Assembly (NCBI GenBank): GCA_013360445.1 | Contig: JABWBP010000019.1 | Location: forward strand, 33,418-97,417 | Direction: 5' to 3' | DNA from: Calditrichaceae bacterium | GTDB taxonomy: Bacteria; Calditrichota; Calditrichia; RBG-13-44-9; J075 | DNA: 64,000 bases | Shown: piece by piece, positions 35,805-44,700 of the stretch | Layout of the letters: every line of letters begins with the position of its first letter | How positions within the stretch are numbered: position 1 is the stretch's first letter | Program-made: the position numbers and the translations under genes | The notes under the pieces: model-generated | What the model was told of the DNA's origin: nothing | Databases searched by the model: none | The model's input: the letters and a program-made list of their open reading frames with translations, nothing else

Positions 35805-37304
35805 TCAATCAGCGTTCATCTTGCCCTGCCGCTCCGCCGCCCGGGAGTCCCAAAGCGGAACCACTTTTTCCAGAAATTCCTTTTTCTCCGCCAGCAATTT
35901 TTCCATGTTCAATCCTAAGTAGGCCTGGGCTTTCGCTTTGGTAGAAATATCCGGCAATTCCAGCGGGGTTTTCACGCCGCGCCGCTCCAAAATGGCGGCC
36001 AGCCGCACCCGGGCTTCCCCGGCTTTTTCCAGCGCCGAGCCTAAAACCCGGGCGGATTCTAACGGGGAGTGAAAGGTTCCCCCGTGACTGGCGGCAGCGT
36101 AATCCCAGCGCCACTGGGCATGGCGAATCAATTGCAGAACTTCTTTCATCTCCGCTTCGGTTGCGCCGCGGTCCCAGGCGATTTTGGCTTCGATGTGGGT
36201 TTTCGCCAGCGCTTCTTCCACCCGGCTGCGCAGCTCGATCACTTTATCCTGCCGCGAATAGACGTTGTCCATCAGGGTGGCTTCGCTTTCCCGGTGGCAG
36301 ACCTGGCAGGCGGCGGCAATCGAGTTCAGGGGGCTTTGGATCTTGTGGTCGGTGAATTTCACCCCGCCCTCGGAGCGGTAGGGCATATGGCAGTCGGCGC
36401 AGGCCACCCCGCGCTCAGCATGGACGCCGGTGAGGTAGATCTCATAATCGGGATGCTGCCCCTTGAGCATGGGGGCGCGGCTGAGCGCGTGGGTCCAATC
36501 GGAAAATTCGATAGCGTCGTAATAGGCTTCCATCGCTTCCACGGAAGTTCCCCCATCCCAGGGAAAGGTGAGGTATTTTTCCTCTTTACCCTTGAAATAG
36601 TACTCCACGTGGCACTGGGCGCAAACCAGGGTGCGCATTTCCTGGTGGGTGGCGCGGCTGAGGTCTTTTCCCCGGCGCTCGAAGGCTTCGATCAAGGCCG
36701 GGCGGGTAATGCGCAGGTTCATGGTTTTCGGATCGTGGCAATCCTGGCAACCGATAGGGTTGACCACTTCATCGCCCCAATCCTTCCAGTTGGCTTTGTA
36801 AAATTCGCCGATCCCCTTTTCTTTCATCATCCGGGGGACGTCGGTGGATTTGCAGGTCCAGCAGGTGGCGGGCATGGGGCTGAGGGTGGTTTCATTGGGC
36901 GCGCCGGTTCTGAGGATGTTACGAATATCGTTGATGGCGTGGTAGTGCCCGCGCGCCTGGTTATACTCCCAGGAAAACGGGTACCCCGCCCACAAGATGA
37001 CCAGGTTGGGATATTTCTCCAGGTGGTCGATCATCGCCCCGCCGCCGTGTTTGCTGCGGAAGGTGGTGTCCAGGGTGCTTTGGTAGGTCTGGTATTGGCG
37101 GGGGAAATTTTCTCCCCATACTTCGTTGCGCGGCTCCCAGTCGGCAATTGGTTTGACCATTTGAAACAGGGCCGCGGTTTCTCCCCGCCGCTCCATAATC
37201 GAAGTTGCCAGCAGGCCGGCTAAAAAAACCACCACCACGGTGAGGCCGAATATGAGCCAGCCGACCCAGGGTCTTTCTTGAATGATTTGCACGATGGATT
37301 TCAT
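35805..37304 (-). CDS. nrfA: Ammonia-forming cytochrome c nitrite reductase
   Basis: A 499-residue periplasmic pentaheme enzyme reducing nitrite to ammonium with six electrons. The ATG at 37304 follows GGAGG; the first ~40 residues contain a membrane helix (WVGWLIFGLTVVVVFLAGLL). All five heme sites are present: the active-site CWTCK with lysine ligand (from residue 148) and CQDCH, CAQCH, CADCH, CQVCH. The HKIQSP segment and HAERGVACADCHMPYRSEGG are typical of NrfA. It is the third gene of an operon after an unknown coiled-coil protein and nrfH. The lysine-ligated type of NrfA, rather than a CxxCH variant, is clear from the sequence. Confidence 0.96.
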   Translation of the reverse strand: MKSIVQIIQERPWVGWLIFGLTVVVVFLAGLLATSIMERRGETAALFQMVKPIADWEPRNEVWGENFPRQYQTYQSTLDTTFRSKHGGGAMIDHLEKYPNLVILWAGYPFSWEYNQARGHYHAINDIRNILRTGAPNETTLSPMPATCWTCKSTDVPRMMKEKGIGEFYKANWKDWGDEVVNPIGCQDCHDPKTMNLRITRPALIEAFERRGKDLSRATHQEMRTLVCAQCHVEYYFKGKEEKYLTFPWDGGTSVEAMEAYYDAIEFSDWTHALSRAPMLKGQHPDYEIYLTGVHAERGVACADCHMPYRSEGGVKFTDHKIQSPLNSIAAACQVCHRESEATLMDNVYSRQDKVIELRSRVEEALAKTHIEAKIAWDRGATEAEMKEVLQLIRHAQWRWDYAAASHGGTFHSPLESARVLGSALEKAGEARVRLAAILERRGVKTPLELPDISTKAKAQAYLGLNMEKLLAEKKEFLEKVVPLWDSRAAERQGKMNAD

Positions 37305-37342
37305 AAGGCCTCCGTAGAAATGATTTTTCACTGTAAGAACTT

Positions 37343-37411
37343 CGTCAATCGTCATTTGTAAATCGCCAATCGAAAATTCATTTACGATTAGCGATTTACG
37401 ATATGCGATTT
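37343..37411. repeat. Hairpin repeat inside the nrf operon
   Basis: Words of the type CGTCAATCG, TAAATCGCCAATCG and TTTACGATTAGCGATTTA form imperfect inverted arms (TAAATCGC-AATCG-AAAT against ATTT-CGATT-GCGATTTA). The element fills the gap between nrfH and nrfA. The same words occur in the hairpin at 49190-49240. Confidence 0.65.
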
Positions 37412-37455
37412 CCGAAGCATGTCCAGGTTCTCATATGCAGGTGATTGGCCAAAAT

Positions 37456-38046
37456 TTATCTTGCCTCTTTCCCGAGTTCTATCCACTCCGGAAAAACCGG
37501 GCTTAAGCGCGGGACCCGCGCAAAAGGGGTGGCGGAGAGGCTGCGCACATTGCCGTGCGGGGTTTCGCGGTGGCAATCCCAGCACAGCGGGGCGTCGGCC
37601 TGGCTCATGCTGCTCGCCTGCCCCGCGAAAACCTGGTGTACCAGGTTGCCGTGGCAGCGCCGGCAGTTTTCCTGGATCGCCTCCCGGGCCATGGGGGTCG
37701 CCCGTATGGCCTGAGGCTCCTGGCGGGTGGTAAAAACGTAGGAGTGCCTCATGCCGTCTTTCGCCTTGAAGAGATATTTGCGGAAGAAATTATCCTGCGG
37801 CACGTGGCAGTCATTGCAGGTAGCGGCGTGGGCGTGGCTGCTGTTTTTCCAGGTGGCGAACTGCGGAATCATCACGTGGCAGTTGATGCAGGTTTCCGGA
37901 TCATCGGAGAGGTAGGAAACCGCCCGGGAAATTCGCAAAGTTGCCAAAATGAACCCCACCAGAATGCCGAGGAGGATAAAAACCGGCAACCGCCATTGGA
38001 GCGGCGGGGTTAGAATTCGGAAATAGCGGGTGAAGTGTCTGAACAT
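37456..38046 (-). CDS. nrfH: Cytochrome c nitrite reductase membrane subunit, tetraheme
   Basis: A 196-residue NapC/NirT-family quinol dehydrogenase that passes electrons from the quinone pool to NrfA. One N-terminal membrane anchor (LPVFILLGILVGFILATLRI) precedes four heme sites: CINCH, CNDCH, CRRCH and CWDCH. The ATG at 38046 is the best start, though without a clear ribosome binding site; a TTG at 38088 is the alternative. It lies 64 bases downstream of the coiled-coil gene and 151 bases upstream of nrfA. The four sites and the anchor make the assignment firm. Confidence 0.93.
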   Translation of the reverse strand: MFRHFTRYFRILTPPLQWRLPVFILLGILVGFILATLRISRAVSYLSDDPETCINCHVMIPQFATWKNSSHAHAATCNDCHVPQDNFFRKYLFKAKDGMRHSYVFTTRQEPQAIRATPMAREAIQENCRRCHGNLVHQVFAGQASSMSQADAPLCWDCHRETPHGNVRSLSATPFARVPRLSPVFPEWIELGKEAR

Positions 38047-38110
38047 GGAACCGTTAGGGGCTGAGCAGTTATCTTCTGAGAAGCTCAACAGGCGAGCGGT
38101 TGCGGGCAGG

Positions 38111-39013
38111 CTATTTTGCAGGAGCCTCCACCTGAACCCCCGCCTCCTTCAACTGCTTTTGCACTTCTTTTAAAATGGAGTCCACGTTTACCGGGATGGG
38201 AACCGCCAGGGAATCCAGCGACTGAAGAGATTTCACCACGGTAATGGTCTTTATTTTTTGTTCTTTCTGCTGGTATTCTAACTCTTCCAAAATCACCTCT
38301 ACCCGCTCCAGTTCGACGTTCACCTGCTGCAACTCCCGCTCCAACTGTTTATCGAAATCCTTTTGCCAGCGGAGCAGGTTTAGTTTATCCAGTTCCGCCA
38401 GCTTTTTTTCGATATGGTGCAATTCCCGGCGCGACAGTTCCGCCTTAATCTCGTCGTCGATAATCACCTTGATGCCGTCTTCCACCCGGAAAAGCACTTT
38501 ATTGGCCAGGGGGGCCTGGCCGGGCTGGGGAGGCGGGGGAATTTCGCGGAATTTTTCATTGAATTCATATATCTCTTTCAAGCGGGTTTCCAACGCTTCC
38601 CAGTTTTCGGCGGATGGCGCGGAAGGAGGCCCGCTCCCTTTGGGGATATCCACAGAATCCGCTACCGGGGCATACTCCGCCAGGCGAATGACCGCCTGCG
38701 CCTGTTCGGGGGTGATTACCTTTTCGCGGTTAGCCAGGTTGAGAATTCCCGCCGCCACCCGTTCCACCCGCTCCGGGGGTACTTCCCGGTCGGCTACTTT
38801 TTGCATAAAATCCTGGTACACCTGCGCAAGGGATTCCTTGCCGGCGCCCTCCGGGACCATGGCCAGCAGTTGATTGCCTAACAGGTTGACATAGCGGTTC
38901 AAATCGCCTGCCTTCGGGCGAATGGCCAGTTGGTACACCGCTATCGCGCCCAGCAGCAAAAATACCGCCAGTCCCGCTCCCCGCAACGCTTCTTTTAATT
39001 TGCTTTTGTCCAT
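38111..39013 (-). CDS. Unknown membrane-anchored coiled-coil protein heading the nrf operon
   Basis: A 300-residue protein with one membrane helix near the N-terminus (GLAVFLLLGAIAVYQLAIRP) and a long, charged, mostly helical remainder. Residues about 200-265 form a strong coiled coil (KAELSRRELHHIEKKLAELD onward). A proline-rich linker precedes it (IPPPPQPGQAPLA). No heme motif or catalytic signature is visible, and I do not recognise a family. The start at 39013 gives MDKSKLKEALRGAGLAVFLL. It is co-directional with nrfH, 64 bases away. A scaffold or assembly role for the periplasmic cytochrome complex is a guess from context. Confidence 0.7.
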   Translation of the reverse strand: MDKSKLKEALRGAGLAVFLLLGAIAVYQLAIRPKAGDLNRYVNLLGNQLLAMVPEGAGKESLAQVYQDFMQKVADREVPPERVERVAAGILNLANREKVITPEQAQAVIRLAEYAPVADSVDIPKGSGPPSAPSAENWEALETRLKEIYEFNEKFREIPPPPQPGQAPLANKVLFRVEDGIKVIIDDEIKAELSRRELHHIEKKLAELDKLNLLRWQKDFDKQLERELQQVNVELERVEVILEELEYQQKEQKIKTITVVKSLQSLDSLAVPIPVNVDSILKEVQKQLKEAGVQVEAPAK

Positions 39014-39220
39014 AAAGGCTTCATTTCTCCGTTCTTCAATTACCCTGCCCCGGTTTGACGGAATTTCTCCGGGCAAGGTTTACTTTCGGGAAGAAAAATA
39101 ATGGATGTTCAGGCTAACACATTAAAACACCGTGGCGCCATAACCCCGGTCTTCCGTTTCTTTGAACGTGTCTGAAAATTCAATTCAGTGCCCCCAAAAT
39201 CGTTTAAATGGCACACAGAT

Positions 39221-39324
39221 AACACGGATGACGCAGCTTGCCCCTTCGGGGGATTCACACAGATTTTTTAGCAATATTCTTTAACTTGTCAGCGAAAATC
39301 CGTGTCATCAGCGTCATCCGTGTT
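39221..39324. repeat. Long hairpin repeat of ACACGGATGACGC words
   Basis: AACACGGATGACGC (39221-39234) and GCGTCATCCGTGTT (39311-39324) are perfect 14-bp inverted arms 76 bases apart. The interior repeats related words (CACACAGATTTTTT, AAAATCCGTGTCATCA). Elements with such words are common in environmental FCB-type genomes. It lies in the roughly 360-base gap between the ABC permease gene and the coiled-coil gene, which otherwise shows nothing. Confidence 0.7.
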
Positions 39325-39371
39325 CCATTATTTAGTAATAATCGGTTGCAAGAGATTTTTCAAACACGCTG

Positions 39372-40640
39372 TTAGCGATAGCGCAGCCAGCGCAGGATTT
39401 CCGGCAGGGTGGGGCGTTTGCCGTAGCTCAGCACTCCCACGCGGTAAATTTTCGCCGCCAGCCAGGTGAGGGCAAAGATCGCCAGGACGTTGAGCAGCAC
39501 GGCGGCGCCGATTTCCCACAACGCCGGATTGGATAGCTGGATGCGCAGGAACATTAACATCGGCGCGAAGAAGGGCAGGAGCGATAATACCCGGGTAAGG
39601 GTGGAAGAGGCGTCGCTGAGGCCCAGCGAGATGCTGATCACAAAAGGGATGACCACCAGCAAAGTGACCGGCACCGATACGGCCTGGGCGTCTTCCTGGC
39701 TGGAGCACATCGCTCCCACTGCGGCATAGAGCACCGAAAACTGGAAATAACCGATCAAGAAAAAAAGAATAAAATAAACGAAAGTCAACGGCGATATGGC
39801 CACGTAATTCAGCAGATGTGGAGCGGACACCGCCGCGTATCCGAATACCAGCAGGCCCAATACCCCCCAGACCAGGTATTGCGCCAATCCCACGCTTCCC
39901 ACTCCGAACAATTTTCCCATCATGAGCTGGAACGAGTTGCCGGAAGAGAGCAAAACCTCTAAGATGCGGGAGGTTTTTTCTTCTAACACGCCCCGCATCA
40001 CCGCGGCCCCGTAAACGATGATGGTGGTATAAAGGATCATCAGAAAGGTAAACGTTACCGTCCACACCTCATCGAATCCTTTTTCGCTCTCTTTGCCCCC
40101 GGAAATTTGAACGGTTTTTAGCCCGATGCGGCGGGTGAGGTTTTCAATCTCGCCGGGATCGAGGCCGGCGCGTTGCAAGCGAATTTTATTGGCTGCAGCG
40201 CTGATGCGCTGCTGCGCCAGGCGCAAAAAATCGCCCTGGCCCAGGGAGGCGGTAATAGCGGTGATCTCGCCTTGCTCGAGAATGTCTTCCGGAATGATGA
40301 GGAGCGCATCGGTAGCGCCTTCTTCAATGGCGCGGTGAAAAATTTCTTTGTCGGCTTCGTAAATTTCGCTGTTCAGCGGGGTCACCAGGTAACGGGGCTG
40401 CCCGTTGGAGAGGGTGTCGTTGAAAATCCCGGAAATTTCCCCGGACAGATCTCCGGAGCGATCGATCACCTGCACCACGGTGGGTTTATCTTCTGAATAG
40501 AGCTGGAAAAGCGCCGGCATGAAAATGATGCCGATGAGAATTACCGGCATCAGGATAGTGCTGATCCAGAATCCTTTGGTAAGAACCCGGGTTTTGAATT
40601 CGCGTTTTATCAGCGACAACGTTTTGCTCATTTTGTTCAT
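39372..40640 (-). CDS. ABC-2-type transporter permease (NatB-like)
   Basis: A 422-residue membrane protein of the ABC-2 family. An N-terminal membrane helix (FWISTILMPVILIGIIFMPA) is followed by a large extracytoplasmic domain (to about residue 170) and about five or six more helices. The short conserved segment GVLEEKTSRILEVLLSSGNS just after the second helix is characteristic of Na+-efflux and multidrug ABC-2 permeases. It starts 13 bases after the ATPase gene and forms a two-gene exporter operon. The substrate is unknown; sodium or small toxic molecules are known for relatives. Confidence 0.88.
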   Translation of the reverse strand: MNKMSKTLSLIKREFKTRVLTKGFWISTILMPVILIGIIFMPALFQLYSEDKPTVVQVIDRSGDLSGEISGIFNDTLSNGQPRYLVTPLNSEIYEADKEIFHRAIEEGATDALLIIPEDILEQGEITAITASLGQGDFLRLAQQRISAAANKIRLQRAGLDPGEIENLTRRIGLKTVQISGGKESEKGFDEVWTVTFTFLMILYTTIIVYGAAVMRGVLEEKTSRILEVLLSSGNSFQLMMGKLFGVGSVGLAQYLVWGVLGLLVFGYAAVSAPHLLNYVAISPLTFVYFILFFLIGYFQFSVLYAAVGAMCSSQEDAQAVSVPVTLLVVIPFVISISLGLSDASSTLTRVLSLLPFFAPMLMFLRIQLSNPALWEIGAAVLLNVLAIFALTWLAAKIYRVGVLSYGKRPTLPEILRWLRYR

Positions 40641-40653
40641 AGCTCTCCCGGGA

Positions 40654-41553
40654 TCAGGATTTCTCTACCACGTCAATAAAAATTTCATTCAGGGGGGTTT
40701 CCGCAGTCTCGAAACGGCGCACCTCCAGGTTGCCGGCCGCTAACAGTTTGAACAATTCCCCCGGCGCGGCCCCATCGTGCAGGCGGATTTCCATGGAGTT
40801 TCCGTAGTCGTTTATCGACTTCACCGGCGGCAGGCCGCGGAGGAATTCCGCATTGCCGCTATATTCTACGTTCACCATGTTGTGGCCGTAGCGGCGCTTA
40901 ATTTCGCGCAGGTTCCCTTGCAGCACCGCCTTTCCTTTGTTGATGAGGCAGATTTCATCGCAAAGCTTTTCGGCCTGCTCCATCAAGTGGGTGGAGAGGA
41001 TGATGGTTTTGCCGGCCTGCTTCAGACCCAGAAGAATATCCTTCAGGAATTTGGTATTCAGCGGGTCCAGCCCGGAAAACGGCTCATCCACGATGAGCAA
41101 TTCCGGCGCATGGATGATGGTGGCGATGAACTGCACCTTTTGCTGCAAACCCTTGGAAAGCTCCTGCACTTTTTTTTGCGCCCGGTCGGCCAGCTCGAAT
41201 CTTTCCAGCCATTGCAGGGCCTGCTTTTGGGCCTCCCCGGGTTCGATGCCCTTCATCTCTCCCAGGAACTGCAAGTGGTCGATGACCTTCATTTTGGGAT
41301 AGAGGCCGCGCTCTTCCGGTAAATAGCCGATCCGGTTTTTATGTTCCTCCCGGAATGGCTCCCCAAACAGGTGGATGCTGCCGGAATCGGGGAGAATAAT
41401 ATTCACGATCATCCGCATGGTGGTGGTCTTGCCGGCCCCGTTGGGTCCTAACAGGCCGAACACGCTGCCCGGGCGGATGGCCAGGGACACACTGTCCACT
41501 GCTCTAAAACTGTTAAAAGATTTGGATATATTCTCCGCAACAACCGTATTCAT
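40654..41553 (-). CDS. ABC transporter ATP-binding protein (NatA-like)
   Basis: A 299-residue ATPase of an ABC exporter. Walker A is GPNGAGKTTT, the signature LSKGLQQKVQ, Walker B LLIVDEPFSGLD, and the switch histidine is in ILSTHLMEQAE. The C-terminal ~85 residues form the usual accessory domain of the NatA/CcmA branch. It energises the adjacent permease. It starts at 41553, facing away from the plus-strand dikinase gene. Confidence 0.92.
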   Translation of the reverse strand: MNTVVAENISKSFNSFRAVDSVSLAIRPGSVFGLLGPNGAGKTTTMRMIVNIILPDSGSIHLFGEPFREEHKNRIGYLPEERGLYPKMKVIDHLQFLGEMKGIEPGEAQKQALQWLERFELADRAQKKVQELSKGLQQKVQFIATIIHAPELLIVDEPFSGLDPLNTKFLKDILLGLKQAGKTIILSTHLMEQAEKLCDEICLINKGKAVLQGNLREIKRRYGHNMVNVEYSGNAEFLRGLPPVKSINDYGNSMEIRLHDGAAPGELFKLLAAGNLEVRRFETAETPLNEIFIDVVEKS

Positions 41554-41734
41554 CGTTCGCTCCGAAATTTATGCGCACCCGGGCAACCATCCCATCCCGC
41601 TGCCGAACCTGGCTTCGATAATAGCAATACCGGCTCAAACAAACAAGGGTTTCATGCGAAATATTCCCGCCCTCTTTCATAAACCAGTTGAGTTATTCCC
41701 TGCCCTGCCGTACATTGATTTTGCGAGGCGTCTC

Positions 41735-44700
41735 ATGGACAGTCTTCAAGAACGCACAGAGAATCCTGCCACGATAGTGGAACAGCGCGAGGCGCTTGCC
41801 CGGGCGGTCCGCTCCATCGCCTCCCAGTTCGAGGTGATGATGGGCCGGGCGGAACAGGTGCAGGCGGACTGCGACCGCCTCCGCCAACTTCTTTCCGATC
41901 CCCCCACCGCTTCCGAAATGGAAGTTTTGCAGCCCTTGCCGCCCCTGTTGCGGAAACGCAGCGGCGCCATTGCGGAAACCTTGTTCGCCTTGCTGGAAGA
42001 GATCGCCCGCGGCTGCGCAACCCCCTGGCCGCCGTTGGCGGGAATGCTCGCCGCCCGCAACCCGCAACTCATTCAGCGCGCCCTGAAATTAACCGTTGAA
42101 CTGGCAGACAGCGGCTCCCTGGAGGTTGATCGCCCGGCGCTGCGCTTCCTGGCGGAGCGGGTGGAGGCGGAGAACTCTTCCTTGATCGAACCGGGCAACC
42201 TGGATATGATCGCCCGCGTCGCCCGCCATTTTTCAGAATCCCCGCAGGGGCCGGCAACCATCAACAACCGGCAACCGGCAACCCACAACCAACAACTCTC
42301 AACCGGCGACTTTCAACCCTTAACGGCGCTCTATCTCCACGAAGCGGAGGGCAGTATCCGCCGCCTGGCCGCCCGCTTGTTGGACCGGGGCGGCGAAACC
42401 GTCCCCCCCGACGTTGCCCGGCAGTTGTTGGGCGCGGAAGCGCAGGCGTTTTTAGCGCCTTACCTGGCCTACACCCGCGCCAACCACCTGGATTTGCTCT
42501 ACCTGGCGCCCCTGCCCGGAACGCCTCCCCCGGCGCTGCCTTCGCTCCGCCGGGCAGAAGCGTTGTGCGGGGAAACCCTCTTGCGGGAAGCGCTTGCCGA
42601 ATTGGGATGGCTGCGGGTGAATTTAGGCCTCCGGGCGCAGCGCTACCTCGGGGTGAGCGTGAGCGGTTCCCTGCCTTTGATGGTCTCCCCGGCGGAGGCG
42701 CAATTATTCGAGCAGTGCGGGGAGACCCGCCGCGCCAGCGAAGCGTTCCTCTTCATTGCCCACGGCGGTCTCCCCGGCGATGCGCAAGAGGGCGCGGGAG
42801 ATTCCGACCTGGTCACCCGCTTCCGCAATTACAACCTCACCCACGCCGCGGCGCTGGCGGATATCTTGGACCTCGCCCCGCTCGACCGGGAAAAAGTGCA
42901 GCGCATTCTCTCCCGCATGGATCGCATTGTGGAGGATTTCAGCGCCATTTTTGCCGCCCATACCGATGAGTGCGCCATTCTGCCCGGACTCTACCGGGAT
43001 TTGAAAGAGAAAATCCTGCGCGAGTTAGAAAAAGAGCCTGATCATCCCCAGCTCTCCGCAGAGCTGACCCGCCTGGTACAGATGTTCGAAGATCCCCGCT
43101 CCCTGGGCCAGGTGCGCACCCTGCACGGGCTGAAGCGCTACCTGCACCAAAGAGGATTGCGCTTAGGGTTCCGCCTGGTAGAAGCCAGCCGGGCGCCCAA
43201 CCGCACCGTGGATCTGGCGCTGGCCTCCCCCAAAAAAGTGCTTGCGATCATCAAAAGCATTCGCTATACCGACTTTGAAAATGCCGCCCCGGCAGGCGGG
43301 GAGGGCCTCACCCACATTCCCTATCCCGTGGAAGTGGCCGTGGAAGGCTTCTCCCGGCAGCTTTTTTACGGCCAGGAGAGCTTCCCCCGGCTCGACGTCT
43401 TCTGCTACGGCAACGAAGTGCACTATTACCTCTCCTTCCGCAACCACCCCGCCTTTTTGCGCATCGACTACGCCCCGCCGTTGCAGGGGGGCATGATCGA
43501 CTTAGAATACTTCGGGGTGAGCAATTACGAGTTAGATACGCATCCCAACCGCTCCTTAGATTTCATCCGGCTCTTCTTTCAGCGCCTGGAATTCGACATC
43601 CGCGTCGAGGGCACCCGCATCCATGCCCGGTATGACAAAGAGCGCGCCTTAGACCTGGGAAATCTCTGCGAAAAAGCGGAAGCGATCTTCCGGCTGGCGC
43701 CTTATTTCATGGAGATCGATTGGGTGATCGGCTCCCTGAAATTAGAGCCGGAAGCGCGCCGGATCGTGGCCGAAAACTGGGCGGAAGCGTTTTCCCGCTG
43801 GGGGGTGCTGCCCCTGCGCCTCCTGCTCACCGAAGACCGCCAGGGAATCGTCGAAACCCTGCAAACCGGCCCGCTAAGAGAGCAGGTAATCGCCTGGACC
43901 GGGCGGGGGTCTTACCGCGACCGCTTCAGCATTCCCCCGCCGGGGGATTTTTTCGCCAAAATATACGCGGCGCTGGATGATCTGGGGCTGGATATTCTTC
44001 CCGCAATCGAAGAAGAATCGCGCCATTTGCTGGGGCAGCACCGCCTGGAGCGCCGGCTGCTCTCGCCCCTGCACGAAGCGCTCGGTCGGGGAGAAATCAT
44101 CGAATGCCCGGAAGGATTTCGCCGCGCCTCCCCGGAAGTATTTCAGCGCGACCACGAAGTGGAACGCTTTGCCGAAATTTTAGCCGCGGGCGATGAAACC
44201 CTGGCCTCCGCGGCCCTGCTCGCCCGCCTCATCGCCCCCCTGGAAAGAACCTTGAAATTTCATACCACCGGCAGCGTGGAAGGGTTAGAAGTTCAGGCCG
44301 CCCGCCTGCCGCTGCGGGGAGAGACCATCGGGCTTTTCGTGCTGCGCGGCCCCAAGGGGATCATTCGCCTGGCGCTGTTCTCCCGGGGAGAAGTGCTATT
44401 CCGCCGCCGCGAAGATCCCCTTACCGGCCGGGTCGATCCCTCCTTCCCCTGGCGATCCAACGGAAGCTGCGACGCCGTGGAAATGGCCTCCCTGCTGCGC
44501 GGGAATAATTACTCCGTTCCGGCGCAGCGCCTCTCCGCGGCAGACCTCCTGGAAGAAGTGCAGCGAATCCGCGACAGCCTCCGGGGAGCCAAACCGCTGC
44601 GCCGCCCCGCTCCCCTGCCGGGGGAAAGAATCCTTTCCGGGCTGCGGGCATCGCCCGGGCAGGCGGTGGGAAGGGCGCTGTTCCGCACCGCCGGAAGAAT

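Noticed and set aside
36290..36312. Copy of the CCTGGCAGG palindrome within nrfA
   Set aside because: The match is short, not palindromic beyond the core, and is explained by conserved heme-site codons.
36069..37223. 384-codon plus-strand frame opposite nrfA
   Set aside because: It is antisense to the heme-motif-bearing nrfA and has no protein-like features or ribosome binding site.
41375..41734. N-terminal extension of the dikinase frame back to 41375
   Set aside because: The first part is antisense to the ABC ATPase gene and is not protein-like; ATG 41735 has a better ribosome binding site.
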